Of a DNA stretch of 64,000 bases, positions 23,180 to 33,946 are shown piece by piece (position 1 is the stretch's first letter; the number at the start of each line of letters is the position of its first letter). Source of the DNA: Raphanus sativus (lineage: Eukaryota; Streptophyta; Magnoliopsida; Brassicales; Brassicaceae); contig NC_079516.1 of assembly GCF_000801105.2 (NCBI RefSeq), positions 46,976,908 through 47,040,907 of the forward strand. The letters are read 5' to 3'. The position numbers and the translations under genes are program-made. Under the pieces are notes generated by a model. That model did not search any database. It had not been told where the DNA came from and was given only the letters and a program-made list of their open reading frames with translations.

Positions 23180-24087
23180 ATGTCGACGGAGGAAGAACCC
23201 AAGGTCGTGGAGTCAGGAGACGCCGAAGCCGAAGCCGAAGCCACGGTGACGACGACGGAGAAGAAACCTGCTAAAGCCAAAGCTAAGAAGACGAAGGAAG
23301 CTAAGAAGAAGCCTGCTGCTGCTGCTGCACCGAGGAAGAGAACCACTTCGTCTCATCCTCCTTACGAAGAGGTACAAAACGAGATTCGATTTCCCGAGAT
23401 CTGATTGGTTAGGTTTTACAGATTCGTTAATTTGAATTTGGTCTGGTTTTGCAGATGATAAAGGATGCGATCGTGACGTTGAAGGAGAGGACCGGATCTA
23501 GCCAATACGCGATTCAGAAGTTCATCGAGGAGAAGCACAAGTCGCTTCCTCCTACTTTCAGGAAGCTTCTCCTCGTCAATCTCAGGAGACTCGTCGCTTC
23601 CGGGAAGCTCGTCAAAGTCAAAGCCTCTTTCAAGATTCCGTCTGCTAAACCGGCTGCGGCGACGAAACCGGTTAAGAAGAAACCGGCTGCTGCTGTTACT
23701 AAACCGAAGGGTAAAGCAGCTGCTGCTCCTGCTAAGGCCAAACCAGCTGCTAAAGGAACCAAGAAACCTGCTGCTTCTGCTGCTAAGCCTAAGGCAAAGA
23801 CAACGACAACTAAAGCTGCTGCGAAGCCGAAAGTTACTGCGAAGCCTAAGACGAAGAGTGTAGCTGCTGTCTCCAAGACTAAAGCTGTTGCTGCTAAGCC
23901 TAAGGTGAAGGAGAGACCTGCTAAAGCTTCGAGGACTTCGAGTAGGACGTCTCCAGGGAAGAAGGCTGCTCCCGCTAAGAAAGCGGCTGCGCCTGCGGCT
24001 AAGAAAGCTGGTGCGAGTAAGAAGGCTCCGGCTAAGAGTGCGAAGGTGAAGTCTCCAGCGAAAAGAGCTTCGACGAGGAAGAAGTGA
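23180..24087 (+). CDS. H1.2: Linker histone H1 (H1.2 type)
   Basis: Binds linker DNA and the nucleosome dyad and compacts chromatin in the nucleus. Two exons (23180-23371, 23455-24087) give 274 residues. The acidic N-terminus (STEEEPKVVESGD) is followed by a Lys/Ala stretch, then the winged-helix globular H15 domain at about residues 60-130 (SSHPPYEEMIKDAIVTLKER, QYAIQKFIEEKHK, NLRRLVASGKLVKV). A long Lys/Ala/Pro tail follows with KPKAK and SPGKK/SPAKR motifs (possible CDK sites). The single intron after PYEE is in the globular-domain coding part. Size and order match Arabidopsis At2g30620. Main canonical linker histone type; no damage seen. Confidence 0.95.
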
Positions 24088-24872
24088 TGATGGTTTCGCT
24101 TCTCTTAGGGTTAAAGTCTTTTGTATAATTGAAATCGTCTATGAAGGGGGCTTGTTTTTTCTTTTACTTCCAAAGTTTTATCTTTTGTTATATTTGTCTT
24201 TGGTTTCTTCTCGAAACCCCTTTTATCTTGTAATTTTTGGGTTGTTTGAAATTTTAATAGCTCTATATGTGATGGTTTGCAAAGACGTGCCTTCTGCTTT
24301 GTATCAATGTCTTTTAAAGAGGAACTCGTCTCTCTTTCTCTTTAAGGGCAACAAACTTAGCAATGCCCATTCTTTCTTTGTTTAGAGAGTTTCTGCAAGG
24401 TTTAATGTGATAAGTAGATTCAGTTTCTTGTTTAGCTGCACAATGTTCTTGTTTCAATGCTCATGAGAGAAATGCAGATAACATACTATGCTTTGGAGGA
24501 ACATGCCTCTCTTAAGAACAACAAGCTTGGCAAAGGAATGTAGATAAAACATACTATGCTCTCAAGGAACTGATCTCTCTTGACAACAACAAGCTTAGCA
24601 AAGTTAAAGGTGGGAGTCCTACGTTTTCTCTGAATCATATGATTCATTTTCTACCTTCACACATCTCTTACATTCAATGTTTTGTTTGTGTTTGTGCAAA
24701 TTCTGTTTGGTTTCTGCTATTAAGTTTTCTTACATAAGTAGATAGCAAGTTAGGCCAATGCCCATTCTTTCTTACTCGTGTTTGATCGTTATAAGAGTGT
24801 TACATTAAACCAAACTTGTGACATACCAGGAAACAAAGCTAAGGAAAAAACTGATGCACTTCTCTATCTTCC
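24088..24872. repeat. Convergent 3' region of H1.2 and the NTPase gene with degenerate repeats
   Basis: A segment of about 64 bp with ACATACTATGCT, GAACATGCCTCTCTT and ACAACAAGCTT is present twice (24480-24544, 24545-24611). A third, weaker copy lies at 24308-24368 (AACTCGTCTCTC, GGGCAACAAACTTAGCAATG). Beyond H1.2 3' untranslated sequence, nothing coding is visible. Confidence 0.65.
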
Positions 24873-27016
24873 TCACCTTGGTGATTCTTGAGGATATTGT
24901 TTGAATCTTTCCACTTTCTGAATTGAGTATTTGAGCTCCTGCTGAACGTTGAACCTGGAAGGAGAAAGAACAATGTCTTTCCATATCGATCCAGCTTCAC
25001 AAGCAGGGTTTGGTCTACTGTACAGCTCATAAATGGACTCCGCATCCTCGTTCAACCTTCTTACATTCTTCAAACAGTCTATCTCCTCTGGATCCACCAG
25101 CAATGTCCTTTCCTTTTCTTTCCATCCTATCAGCTGCCACACAAACCCACAACATTGATTATCTCACTTTCATTACTTAAACACATTTCAGGTTCTTATC
25201 TTTTTTTTTTTTTTGCATCTAACCTTTGGTGAACCTTCAAGAGCATTGGTGCAGTAAAGCCTTGCATTGTCAACTAAGTTGCAGTAAGTAAGAAACGCAT
25301 CCGCAAACCTCTTGTGAGATCTCAGCTGAGATCTAACCCTGACCGCTCTTCTACACATTATTGCTCTCCTGCATATACACATGGTTAAACCAAAAACGTT
25401 TATGTTAAAGAAGAACACACATTTGTTTGAGAGAAACACTCTCACCTAATGCCTCGAATCACAGCTAAATAGGCATCACACACAATACCAACTAACTCTA
25501 TCCTGTATGGCTTTCTCTCTCTCCCATCTTCTTGCAGCTGTTGTCTTTCCCCAATGCGTTCCCAATAGTTCTCTATAACATCTCCGTTTTCACCAACCTT
25601 GTATCCAGCTCCCATTCTGTAACGGTGGCGATGTACATTCCTAGCCATGGTTATGGTCTGTACTACAAATGGTACCCAAGAGAGTGTTCCATCCATTATC
25701 ACATCTCGCCCTTCATTGAGAGCTGTAACGAGGAGAGATGATGCTGCATCTGTTGATGATTGGTGAACCTGTTTTTAAATTCCATTTCAACGTCAAAAGC
25801 ATTCTTGTTGCACCTATAAAGAAAGAGAAAGAAGCTTACGAATTCAGCAGTCTTGACCATATCAACATGGCCTCTGGAGCTTAGAGCTCTGTATATAACA
25901 TCAGATTCTTTGAAAGCATCGGCTTCGATAACTACAGCATCTGCTCCTGCCCAAAATGGTCTGATCCAAAGCATGATGAGTGCATAAGGAAAAAAAAAAC
26001 GAGCAAGTGAACTTTATATATTTGAATCTTTCTTTACTTACTCCTTGAGGATCTCTTTAAGGACAGTGCTCTTTCCTGCGCCCATACCACCACCCATGAG
26101 GAGTAGAACCGGGCTTCTGTCTTTGTGTGCAACTGGAGCCATCACTTCTGTACATTCCGAGTCATCAACTGATGCTATCCCCATTGCTTTCATTTCCTCT
26201 ACCAATGTGTTGAACACTCTTGCCACTTTTAGATTTTTAGTCACCCTCTCAAACCTCTGTTCCCTATATATACCAATCAAGGAACAATCATGTGGGAAAA
26301 AGAACACAATCTGGATTGTTTTTTGTTTGTTTGTTTACGATGATCACCTTGTTGCTGCCATGACAATGTGCTTGAGCTTCTTCTTAGGCTCAGCATCAGC
26401 GCTAAGTATCTGAAACAAACCCATGTGATGTTTTTTTGTCTACTAATTATGAAGAAAGGATTATGAAAGTTAACCTGACTGATCATGAGATCGGCATGGC
26501 TCCAGTGGTAAGCAAAGTAACTGAGAATACATCTCTCAAACTCCTCAACGAGCTTAATGAAGAGAGTGTCAGCGTCAGGCTCTTCAGAGAAAAAATTGTA
26601 GATGTCTTCCTCGCAGCAACCTGATTTTCTTATGTACTCACTTGCTAGTTTGCAGAGATGAGGACATTCTCTCCTGTCCTTGAATCCCATCTGCCTCACT
26701 ACAAACAAATTGAGAAAGAAAAAAAACACAAACATCATTTACTTACAATGCATCAAGATCTATTAGATTTCAAAGAGGATATATGTAGATTGTTTTTCTT
26801 TTTACCAACGTAGTGAGAGAATCTCTCGAGCTTCTCATGGCCTTTGTGTTTGTGAGAGACTCTGAGACGAGGGATGATCTTGGAGTAACGTAGCTTCCTT
26901 AGACGGTAAAGCAGTGAGACTGCTAAGAGCAAGCCAATGGTTGAGGTTAAGAAAATCTGTGTGAAGGCTGTTGTGTTGCTGTAAAACTCTGAAACACACA
27001 TTGATCTGTTCAACAT
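24873..27016 (-). CDS. P-loop NTPase with zeta-type kinase fold, membrane-anchored (At2g30630-like)
   Basis: Eight exons (27016-26806, 26698-26475, 26409-26348, 26263-26042, 25960-25840, 25768-25446, 25368-25224, 25133-24873) join in frame to 522 residues. Residues about 14-37 are hydrophobic (FLTSTIGLLLAVSLLY), a likely membrane anchor, followed by a basic segment. Walker A is LLLMGGGMGAGKST at about residue 230. After it come VVIEADAFKESDVIYRAL and NEGRDVIMDGTLSW, the substrate-side blocks of the zeta/AAA_33 kinase family. Known: bacterial relatives phosphorylate UDP-sugars; what plant members phosphorylate is unknown to me, so no reaction is assigned. The first ATG (27016) was chosen because the frame upstream has only a GTG start. 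Order matches Arabidopsis. Confidence 0.88.
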
Positions 27017-27451
27017 ATGAACGGATTTGGTTTGTGGATTCAGCAAGAGACATAAGAGATTAAAGATTACTGGGACCAATTTTGAGTTTGTTTTTCTGTT
27101 ACGAGACAATGTATCTGCTCTCTCCACGTGTTTACTGTACTGTACTAAAATAGCTTCAAGCCCTATTACTCCGGATGTTTCTTGTGGTTTTGACCATCTA
27201 GCTTTGTTTTGGCTACAATCTTATTCTATAAGTATGTTGCGTGTTTCACAAGGTTTTAGAAACTCTCTTTAATCCAGGATATATAACATAAGAAAATATA
27301 TAAATCGACTCTTAAAGATGTTTAGGTAAAATATCACCGTTGTTAGATATCTGAAAATTTGAGTTTAAGAGAAAGGCTTTGCAAAGAATGTTCTAAACCT
27401 AAATTTCAAAAACAAAAAAGGTCTAAAAGAGAGATCATAGGCTTTTTTCTT
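27017..27451. other. Short spacer between MUG2 and the NTPase gene
   Basis: It holds the MUG2 3' region on one side and the NTPase promoter on the other. Nothing else is visible. It is 435 bp. Confidence 0.5.
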
Positions 27452-29761
27452 TTATGTAGGAGCTGTGCAAGTTGTTCTGAAATGGCCAGGCTGATTACAC
27501 CGACTACATCGAACCGCCCGCTTTTGACGCCCACGGTCCTCTCCTTGGACTCTCCTCTTCCTTGGCCGCGGCTGCTGTCTTAACACCCTCGGTGGTGTTA
27601 TCTTAACCTCATCACCATCCTCACCACTTTCTCTCTCAGCTTCTGTTTTCTTCCACATGGTCTTGTCTGGAACTGGATGTATGGTTTCTGCGTAAGTTCT
27701 CCTGTAATTTGCAGCAGTGAAGCAACTCTCCGCGAACCTGTAAACGTTCTGTCTGCAAGAGAGGAGCGCCGCAGCTGCGTGGCTACAAGGCAAACCGTGT
27801 ACATCCCATCCGCGGCACATACATGAACGGCATTTAATATCAACTAACAATGTTGCTTCACCGGTCATGACCTCGAACTGTGCCTCGTTTGCTTTGTGGA
27901 CTTGGTACGCCTGGGCTAGTTCTATAGCCTCGACGACTTGCCTCTCAGCAGATGGAACTAGTATACTTGACCACTGCACGCTTGTTTCACGGCGTTCACT
28001 GAACAAAGTCATCAACTGGCGACGGATGCACTCCATCATCTGGATTATAGGAAGACCCGAAGCTTCTTGAACCCAACCGTTGATCGACTCGGCAACGTTT
28101 GCATTCAGATGTCCGAACCTCGCTCCTTCAAAGCAGAAAGTGGTCCATAAAAAGGGAGGGATGTTACTGACCCACATGGCAGCTTCTTGGGACATCTGAA
28201 ACATCTCCTGAACTTTTGCGTGAAACTCAAACTCGGTGGTGCATTTCGCTGCTTCCCAAAAGAGGTTCACAAGAACAGAGTCGTTGTTGAACTCCTTAAG
28301 AAAAGATTCCGCGAGATGATGGATACAGAAGCCATGAAACGCCGTTGGGAAATTAACCTCCACTCCACCAACAATGAGCGGCTCTCTATTAGACAAAATC
28401 GTCAGTTTCGGCATGTTCTCGTTGTTCACTTCGAGCAGCTGACGCAGCTCAGAGAGGAACCAGTTCCAGCTACCATCATTCTCCTCGCCAACGATCGCGA
28501 AGGCCAAAGGAAACATTGCTCCATCTCCATCAAACGCAGTGGCGAGCAGCAGCGTCCCTAGATACTTGCTCTTCAAAACGATTTTTTCCAATGCAATGAG
28601 AGGCCGACAAGCGTTAAGGAAACCAGAGATCGATGCCTGGAAAGAGATGAACAGCTGTTGGAAGCTCCCATCATCAGGGTGTCCGTTAACCACAGCGATG
28701 CTCCCAGGGTTCGCTCTTCTGACTTCAACGCAGTACTGAGGAAGAAGACGGTACTCTTCTTCGAAAGAACCTCGGACATTAGCCATCACACGCTCTTTCC
28801 CTCTCCACGCTTGCTTGTAGGACAGCGTAATCCCATGGACCTGATGAATCTCCTCTAGTATCTCCTTAGGTTTGCAATGTGGGTTTTCTCTCAGCGTCTG
28901 CTTCACAGCCTCAGCAACCCACTGAACCGAAGCCTGGTGGTGACCGAGGTGTAAGATACCATCGCACGTGTGGCTCCCGTGGATAGTCCTTATCGAAAAA
29001 GTCTGCACACCGGGAAGCCTGGCGCAGTGAATCCTCCAAGGGCAGCCCGCACTAGCGCACTTTGCAGTGAAGCGAGTTTTGTCGGACTTAACCGTCTGCA
29101 TCTCGAACCGCGAGGCGATCGCTGCGTCTCTCAACGCTCTCCTACAAGAAAGAACATCAGAAAACTCCATACCGACGACCAAGTCGTGGTCAGGAGCTGC
29201 GACGAGAGACCGGCACTGAACAATAGGAGGAGAAGCTGTGACAAGAGACCTGCACTGAGTACTAGGAGGAGCCAACTCTAGCTGCTGCTGAGAAAGGCTA
29301 ATGTCCAAATCAGTATTCATGCAGTGACCAACACCTAACTGTAAGCTATCGTTGAGATCCTCGGAAACTACTGCTAAAGCTAGTTTATCATTCTCCGAAG
29401 CTTCTTCAGAGTCGTCTTCACCATCGTTATCAGGGAATGAGATGTCGTAAGTAGCATTGTCGTAGCTTCCGTCTCGGATCTCCTGAGATACAACCTCAGC
29501 TTTACCTTCCAGAGACTGTTCTTCTTCATCACAGTGAGTTGTTGTTGAGTTTTGGTTCCAGACCTCGTTTTGCTCACGTGAAACACCTATGTGTAGGTCA
29601 GTTGCCTGTAGCGGTTGGAAATCAAATTTGTAGCCATGAGCAGAAGGAGGAGGAAGCAGTTGATTGTTCTGTATAGGTTCTACAAAATGCTCCTCCTGTC
29701 TAAAAGACGATATCTCGGGGTTCTCATCCGCCATCATCATCATCAGCTGGTGATTTGCCAT
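27452..29761 (-). CDS. MUG2: MUSTANG-family domesticated Mutator transposase
   Basis: A single coding exon of 769 residues, intact. Known: MUSTANG genes derive from MURA transposase, have no terminal repeats, are conserved across angiosperms, and affect growth and flowering. The start is the ATG at 29761, because an acceptor (GCTTGCAG) sits just upstream at about 29779 and points to an intron in the 5' leader. Domains: acidic N-terminal third; MuDR-type zinc-binding DNA-binding domain at about 194-260 (CASAGCPWRIHC); MULE domain at about 380-500; SWIM finger near 640-665 (CRSCMCRGWDVHGLPCSHA); basic region; CCHC knuckle near 750 (CSRCNQPGHFRTTC). Two catalytic Asp positions appear changed (LEKIVLKSK; ILSNREP), while the NVAESIN Glu block stays. 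Position matches At2g30640. Confidence 0.92.
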   Translation of the reverse strand: MANHQLMMMMADENPEISSFRQEEHFVEPIQNNQLLPPPSAHGYKFDFQPLQATDLHIGVSREQNEVWNQNSTTTHCDEEEQSLEGKAEVVSQEIRDGSYDNATYDISFPDNDGEDDSEEASENDKLALAVVSEDLNDSLQLGVGHCMNTDLDISLSQQQLELAPPSTQCRSLVTASPPIVQCRSLVAAPDHDLVVGMEFSDVLSCRRALRDAAIASRFEMQTVKSDKTRFTAKCASAGCPWRIHCARLPGVQTFSIRTIHGSHTCDGILHLGHHQASVQWVAEAVKQTLRENPHCKPKEILEEIHQVHGITLSYKQAWRGKERVMANVRGSFEEEYRLLPQYCVEVRRANPGSIAVVNGHPDDGSFQQLFISFQASISGFLNACRPLIALEKIVLKSKYLGTLLLATAFDGDGAMFPLAFAIVGEENDGSWNWFLSELRQLLEVNNENMPKLTILSNREPLIVGGVEVNFPTAFHGFCIHHLAESFLKEFNNDSVLVNLFWEAAKCTTEFEFHAKVQEMFQMSQEAAMWVSNIPPFLWTTFCFEGARFGHLNANVAESINGWVQEASGLPIIQMMECIRRQLMTLFSERRETSVQWSSILVPSAERQVVEAIELAQAYQVHKANEAQFEVMTGEATLLVDIKCRSCMCRGWDVHGLPCSHAAAALLSCRQNVYRFAESCFTAANYRRTYAETIHPVPDKTMWKKTEAERESGEDGDEVKITPPRVLRQQPRPRKRRVQGEDRGRQKRAVRCSRCNQPGHFRTTCTAPT

Positions 29762-30910
29762 TTCATCTATAGTAAAACCTGCAAGCAAAGCAAAGCAAAG
29801 CAAAGAAAACAAGGTATGAACAACAACAAAGAGTTTCCTCGGAGGAGTCGAGACTTATAAAATTAACAAGAGGTTGAGACAAAGAGCAGGTTCCATTAAG
29901 GGGTAAGCTATAACCATCATAATAAGCCTAAGTAACGATTCGAACTTCGGAAGCAATCTGATAAAACCCAAAGCTTCCGAGATTGAGAAAAAACCTAAAA
30001 CTTGGAACAAATTTCACACAGATTCGACAGAAAAAGAGGAGATCGGAAGATGGAGACTCACGGATTCAAAGAAAAAGGATTTGGCGGGTAAGGAAGAAGG
30101 ACGAGGAGGGGTCCAATGGGGAAAATCTGGGCGATGGAGAAGGGCAAAGACGGGATCGGCGATTTTTTTTTTTTTTTGATGCCTCCTCATCCATATTCAA
30201 TTAGACCCTTTTATTAGGTTTTGCAAGGGTATTTTAGTAATTTTAGTAACTTGAGTTGTTCTATTTTATTTTGGAAAAACTAAATTTTGTATAATTATCA
30301 TAAATAATCTATGATTTAACACATGACTTTTTTTTTTGTCAACTGATTTAACACATGACTAGAATATTATATTTCTTACATTACATTTGTATATTTATTT
30401 TATTATATATTATATCGTTGTATATAAGTATTGTGATATTTACAATTAGTCTTTATTAACCATAAAAAGTCAAGTGTAAAATACATAAGAATTTATAGTT
30501 AAGTAAAATTTTATAAGAAAAAACTCATTCAAACTTTAAATTTGAAGTTTTTTCAACTCGAAGAACAAAGTTGTTTTTACAGTTGTTCTAAACTAATAAA
30601 TGGTTTGAAAACTCAAATTGGAAGTACAAAACCAGTATGAATAGTTGTTGATGGAAGACTACCACTTCTGTATACAATGTCATGTGGTATATGTCGTATC
30701 ACAAAAATATGGAACAGTTCTTTATAGTGTTGTAATTCATCTACGAGTTGAGAATGTAAACCACCCTATTTGTATACACAATTTGTGGCAAATACAATAT
30801 AGTTTTCGTAAAATGTTCATATATTTTAGGCTCTATCAAAGTTTGCATGTGATAGTGAGAGATTTGGTTGAATATTTTTTACTCTTATCATTGGTTATAC
30901 ATTGGTTATA
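29762..30910. other. MUG2 upstream region and AT-rich intergenic DNA
   Basis: Positions 29780-30180 probably contain the MUG2 leader, a leader intron with a GCAAA pentanucleotide run (29781-29805), and the promoter. From 30200 the sequence becomes AT-rich with no gene. The 102-codon frame at 30645-30953 runs into the Emigrant element and is not credible. Confidence 0.5.
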
Positions 30911-30976
30911 CAGTAGAACCTCTATATATAAATTAATATTGTTGAAACTTTGAAATTTTATTAATTTATAGAAATA

Positions 30977-31562
30977 CTAGGTGTTTTCCTGCACCATGTG
31001 CAGTAAAATAATTTTAAAATATTTTTAATAGATAAATATAAATTATATTTAACTTTTATTAATATTATAAATTTTCTTTTCTTATCAATATTTTAATATA
31101 AATTTGATTTAACTGAACATTAAAATTAAGATAAAAATAATTTTGTTTATTTTGAGTTATATTTAAGAATGTGCATGTATATATTTTAAATTATAATCTG
31201 AGGTAGATTTTTCTATCTATTTATTTTAATTAAATATATTAAATAAATATGTAAAATTGCATAATTGTCAAAAATTAAATTAAATAATATTTATAAAATA
31301 TGTAGATATATATAAGAAACTAATAATTTTACGATTTAATTTGATTTTATGATTTAATTTTTAAAATTTTCTAAAAATATGTATATATTTTTGAAATATG
31401 GTTAATTTAAATGATATTTCAAAATTTCAAATGCCATAATTGAATATAATCGAAATTCGAAAGTTTACCAAAAATATAGATTAACATTAAATATAATTGT
31501 CCATGTCATATTAACCTATAAGACATGTCATCAATTTTAGTAGTCATGTCACAATTATTAAT
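30977..31562 (-). mobile_element. Helitron copy lacking its 5' end (second of a pair)
   Basis: It joins directly to the 3' CTAG of the preceding copy, starting inside the family sequence with ATTAATAATTGTGACATGAC. It ends CTGCACATGGTGCAGG...CACCTAG at 30977, followed by T. The 5' terminal ~100 bp is missing. The pair as a whole is flanked by A and T, the expected Helitron target. Confidence 0.7.
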
Positions 31563-32296
31563 CTAGGTGTTTTCCTGCACCATGTGTAGTGATGAATTTT
31601 TTAAAAGTTAAATTTTATAATTTAAAATGTAATTTATTAATATTATATATTTTTATTTTGACCAATAATTAATATAAATATCATTAATTAAGCATAAAAT
31701 TAAGAGAAATATTTTTTTTTAATTATATTTAAGAATGATATATATAAAGTTAAAATCGTAGATTAAAAAAATATTTATTTCATTTGGTTAAATGTATTAA
31801 ATCAACTTGTACGAAATTACTAAAAATCATATAAAATTGTATAGTTATCAAAAATTAAAACTAAATAATATTTACATAATTTGTAGATACCTAAAATAAA
31901 CTAATGATATTACGATTTATTTTATTTTTTAAATTCCAAAAATTTAGAAAATTTTAGATAATAAAATTTTTATAATTATAAAAATAAATTATATAATATT
32001 TCGAAATTCAAAATATCATATTTGAATATATTTATTTTAGTGATGATTTATGACTTATTACCATATTCCACAAAGTTTGCCAAAAATATAAATCAATATT
32101 AAATATAATATATGAGTTATTGCCATATTCTAAAAATATTTCCAAAAAAAATATATCAGCATTAAATGTAATTGTCCATGTCATATTTAATCATATGACA
32201 TGTCATCAATCTTAATAGCCACGTCATAATTTTTTTTGTGAAAACGATTATAGAGAAGACATGTGGCAAATCACTTCTCAAATATAGACTAGGGGA
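31563..32296 (-). mobile_element. Non-autonomous Helitron, full-length copy (first of a pair)
   Basis: On the minus strand it begins TCCCCTAGTCTATATTTGAG at 32296, preceded by A. It ends ...GGAAAACACCTAG at 31563, with a small hairpin just before (ACACATGGTGCAGG). A 5' TC, a 3' hairpin and CTRR are the Helitron hallmarks. It is 734 bp and non-coding. The same family occurs at 42618-43899. Confidence 0.75.
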
Positions 32297-32787
32297 TTAA
32301 TTTACAAAAAATTCAGTTTTAGATTTTTTTTCTATTTTGAATACTTTTATTTATAAAATAAAAATATATTTGATTTTACCTATATACATTGATAAACTTT
32401 AAATATTTGACTTTCATATTGTAATATTATAGTACTGGGTTTATATTTTTATATTTCATATAACTTATATGTGGTTTTCGATATAATTTTACTAAATATT
32501 ATCAAAATATATTGAAATATTAAGAAAAAAATAGAAGAATTTTCATTGTGAATATAAACCAACAATATAATATTTATTTTGTACTTATACGAAATATATA
32601 TAGATATATTATTAATTTATGATTTTAACAGGACCATATATTTACATAGAACTTTGTAAACAATTATTATCTTATTATTTTACTGATTTGTGTGATATTT
32701 TGAACCAATCCAACTCGGAACCACGTAAATTTATTAATTTATAGAGAATATTAATTTATCGAGTATTAGTTTACAAATGTTTTACTG

Positions 32788-33946
32788 TATATACTATTAC
32801 TTATTTATGACAATCAGTGAATCGAAACCCATAAAAAATAAATTCAAAATCGTTAACAACGGATAGATAGTAAGAATCAAAGTACTTAGTGAAAAACAAG
32901 AAAAATAAGGCATATAACAAATCTAAAGAAATCAAAATATGTTAGACCATTTTCAATCCACCTCTATTTTATTTCTATACTTCTATAAATAAATAAATTC
33001 TATTATAGGGGTATATTTGCTTCAATGTATGTTTCTATAATAGAGTTCCTCTATTTATAGGAAAATTATACCTCTATTTATAGGAAAAATATAGAAAAAT
33101 ATTTTTATCTTTAAATATAGAGGTGAAAAGTAAAATTCCTCTATATTTTCTTTTAAAATAAATAAATTTCTATTATAAATATATATATATTGTAGCAAAT
33201 TTATCTTTATTTTCTTCTAAAATAGAAAAATTATATTATAAATATATACTCTGTAGCAAATCTATCTTTACAATAGAGATCTCTATTTTAAAAAAAATAT
33301 AAAAATGTACATTGAAGATGCTATTAGTGTCATTTGATTGTTGAAGTAAAGAAAGAGGTTTTACCAGAGATTGTTATTAGGTCTAATGATGTTGAAAAAA
33401 AAAAGAAGAGATAATAAATTAGTATTTTCTTTTAGAAGCACTAATAAATATATAATAGTAGATTTTAGTAGTAGCAGATTTTAATAAGACTATTATTAAT
33501 CTAGTAAATTAATAATAGTAGATTTTTTATGAGTAACAGGTTGAAGAAAATATTTAACATTTTACCAAAAATTAACAGGTTGAAGAGATGGGGCTTAGAT
33601 ACTAACCAAAGAAATGGCAAAATGTCATGAATAGAAAACCTTTTACGTTGGACCTTTTTTTGTTTTCATGACATAAATCTGTGTCAAATTAATTGGATGG
33701 AAATATTTTGCCCATGTGGAGCTTTAAAATAAGAGAGAACTTTTTAACCACATACGGGATCAAAATCATTTTTCTCTTGCAAATATCTCCAAATTTTAGG
33801 TTCGCTGAACACCTATCTTGTATTGCGTCTCCGAGTCCCGAACTTGTCCATCGATCATTGATTTTAGTAGAAATGATTCGTATATCTGAGTAGCTGTTGC
33901 ATGTGGCTAAATTATTTGATCAAATCATTTTATTTAGGATCTAAAG
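32788..33946. other. AT-rich intergenic DNA upstream of the callose-synthase relic
   Basis: Apart from the putative MITE, only simple AT-rich sequence is seen, with short runs such as TAATAGTAGATTTT repeated around 33460-33525. The 66-codon frame at 33693-33893 has no recognisable feature. Confidence 0.45.
32945..33323. mobile_element. Possible Tourist/Harbinger-like MITE
   Basis: About 379 bp, flanked by TTA on both sides (32942-32944, 33324-33326). The ends are imperfectly inverted: GACCATTTTCAAT against TAGCATCTTCAAT. The interior repeats CTCTATTTATAGGAAAA and TCTATTATA units. Termini of this kind are common in crucifers, but the match is loose. Confidence 0.45.

Larger units (their letters stand above)
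30911..32787. mobile_element. Emigrant-type (pogo/Tc1-mariner) MITE interrupted by Helitrons
   Basis: The left end reads CAGTAGAACCTCTATA and the right end, on the minus strand, reads CAGTAAAACATTTGTA. TA stands on both sides (30909-30910 and 32788-32789), the target duplication of Tc1/mariner-type elements. The left end matches the Emigrant MITE terminus as I remember it. Removing the Helitron material at 30977-32296 leaves about 557 bp, the normal size of an Emigrant. Confidence 0.75.

Noticed and set aside
28970..29281. 103-codon plus-strand frame inside MUG2
   Set aside because: Antisense shadow of the intact MUG2 coding exon.
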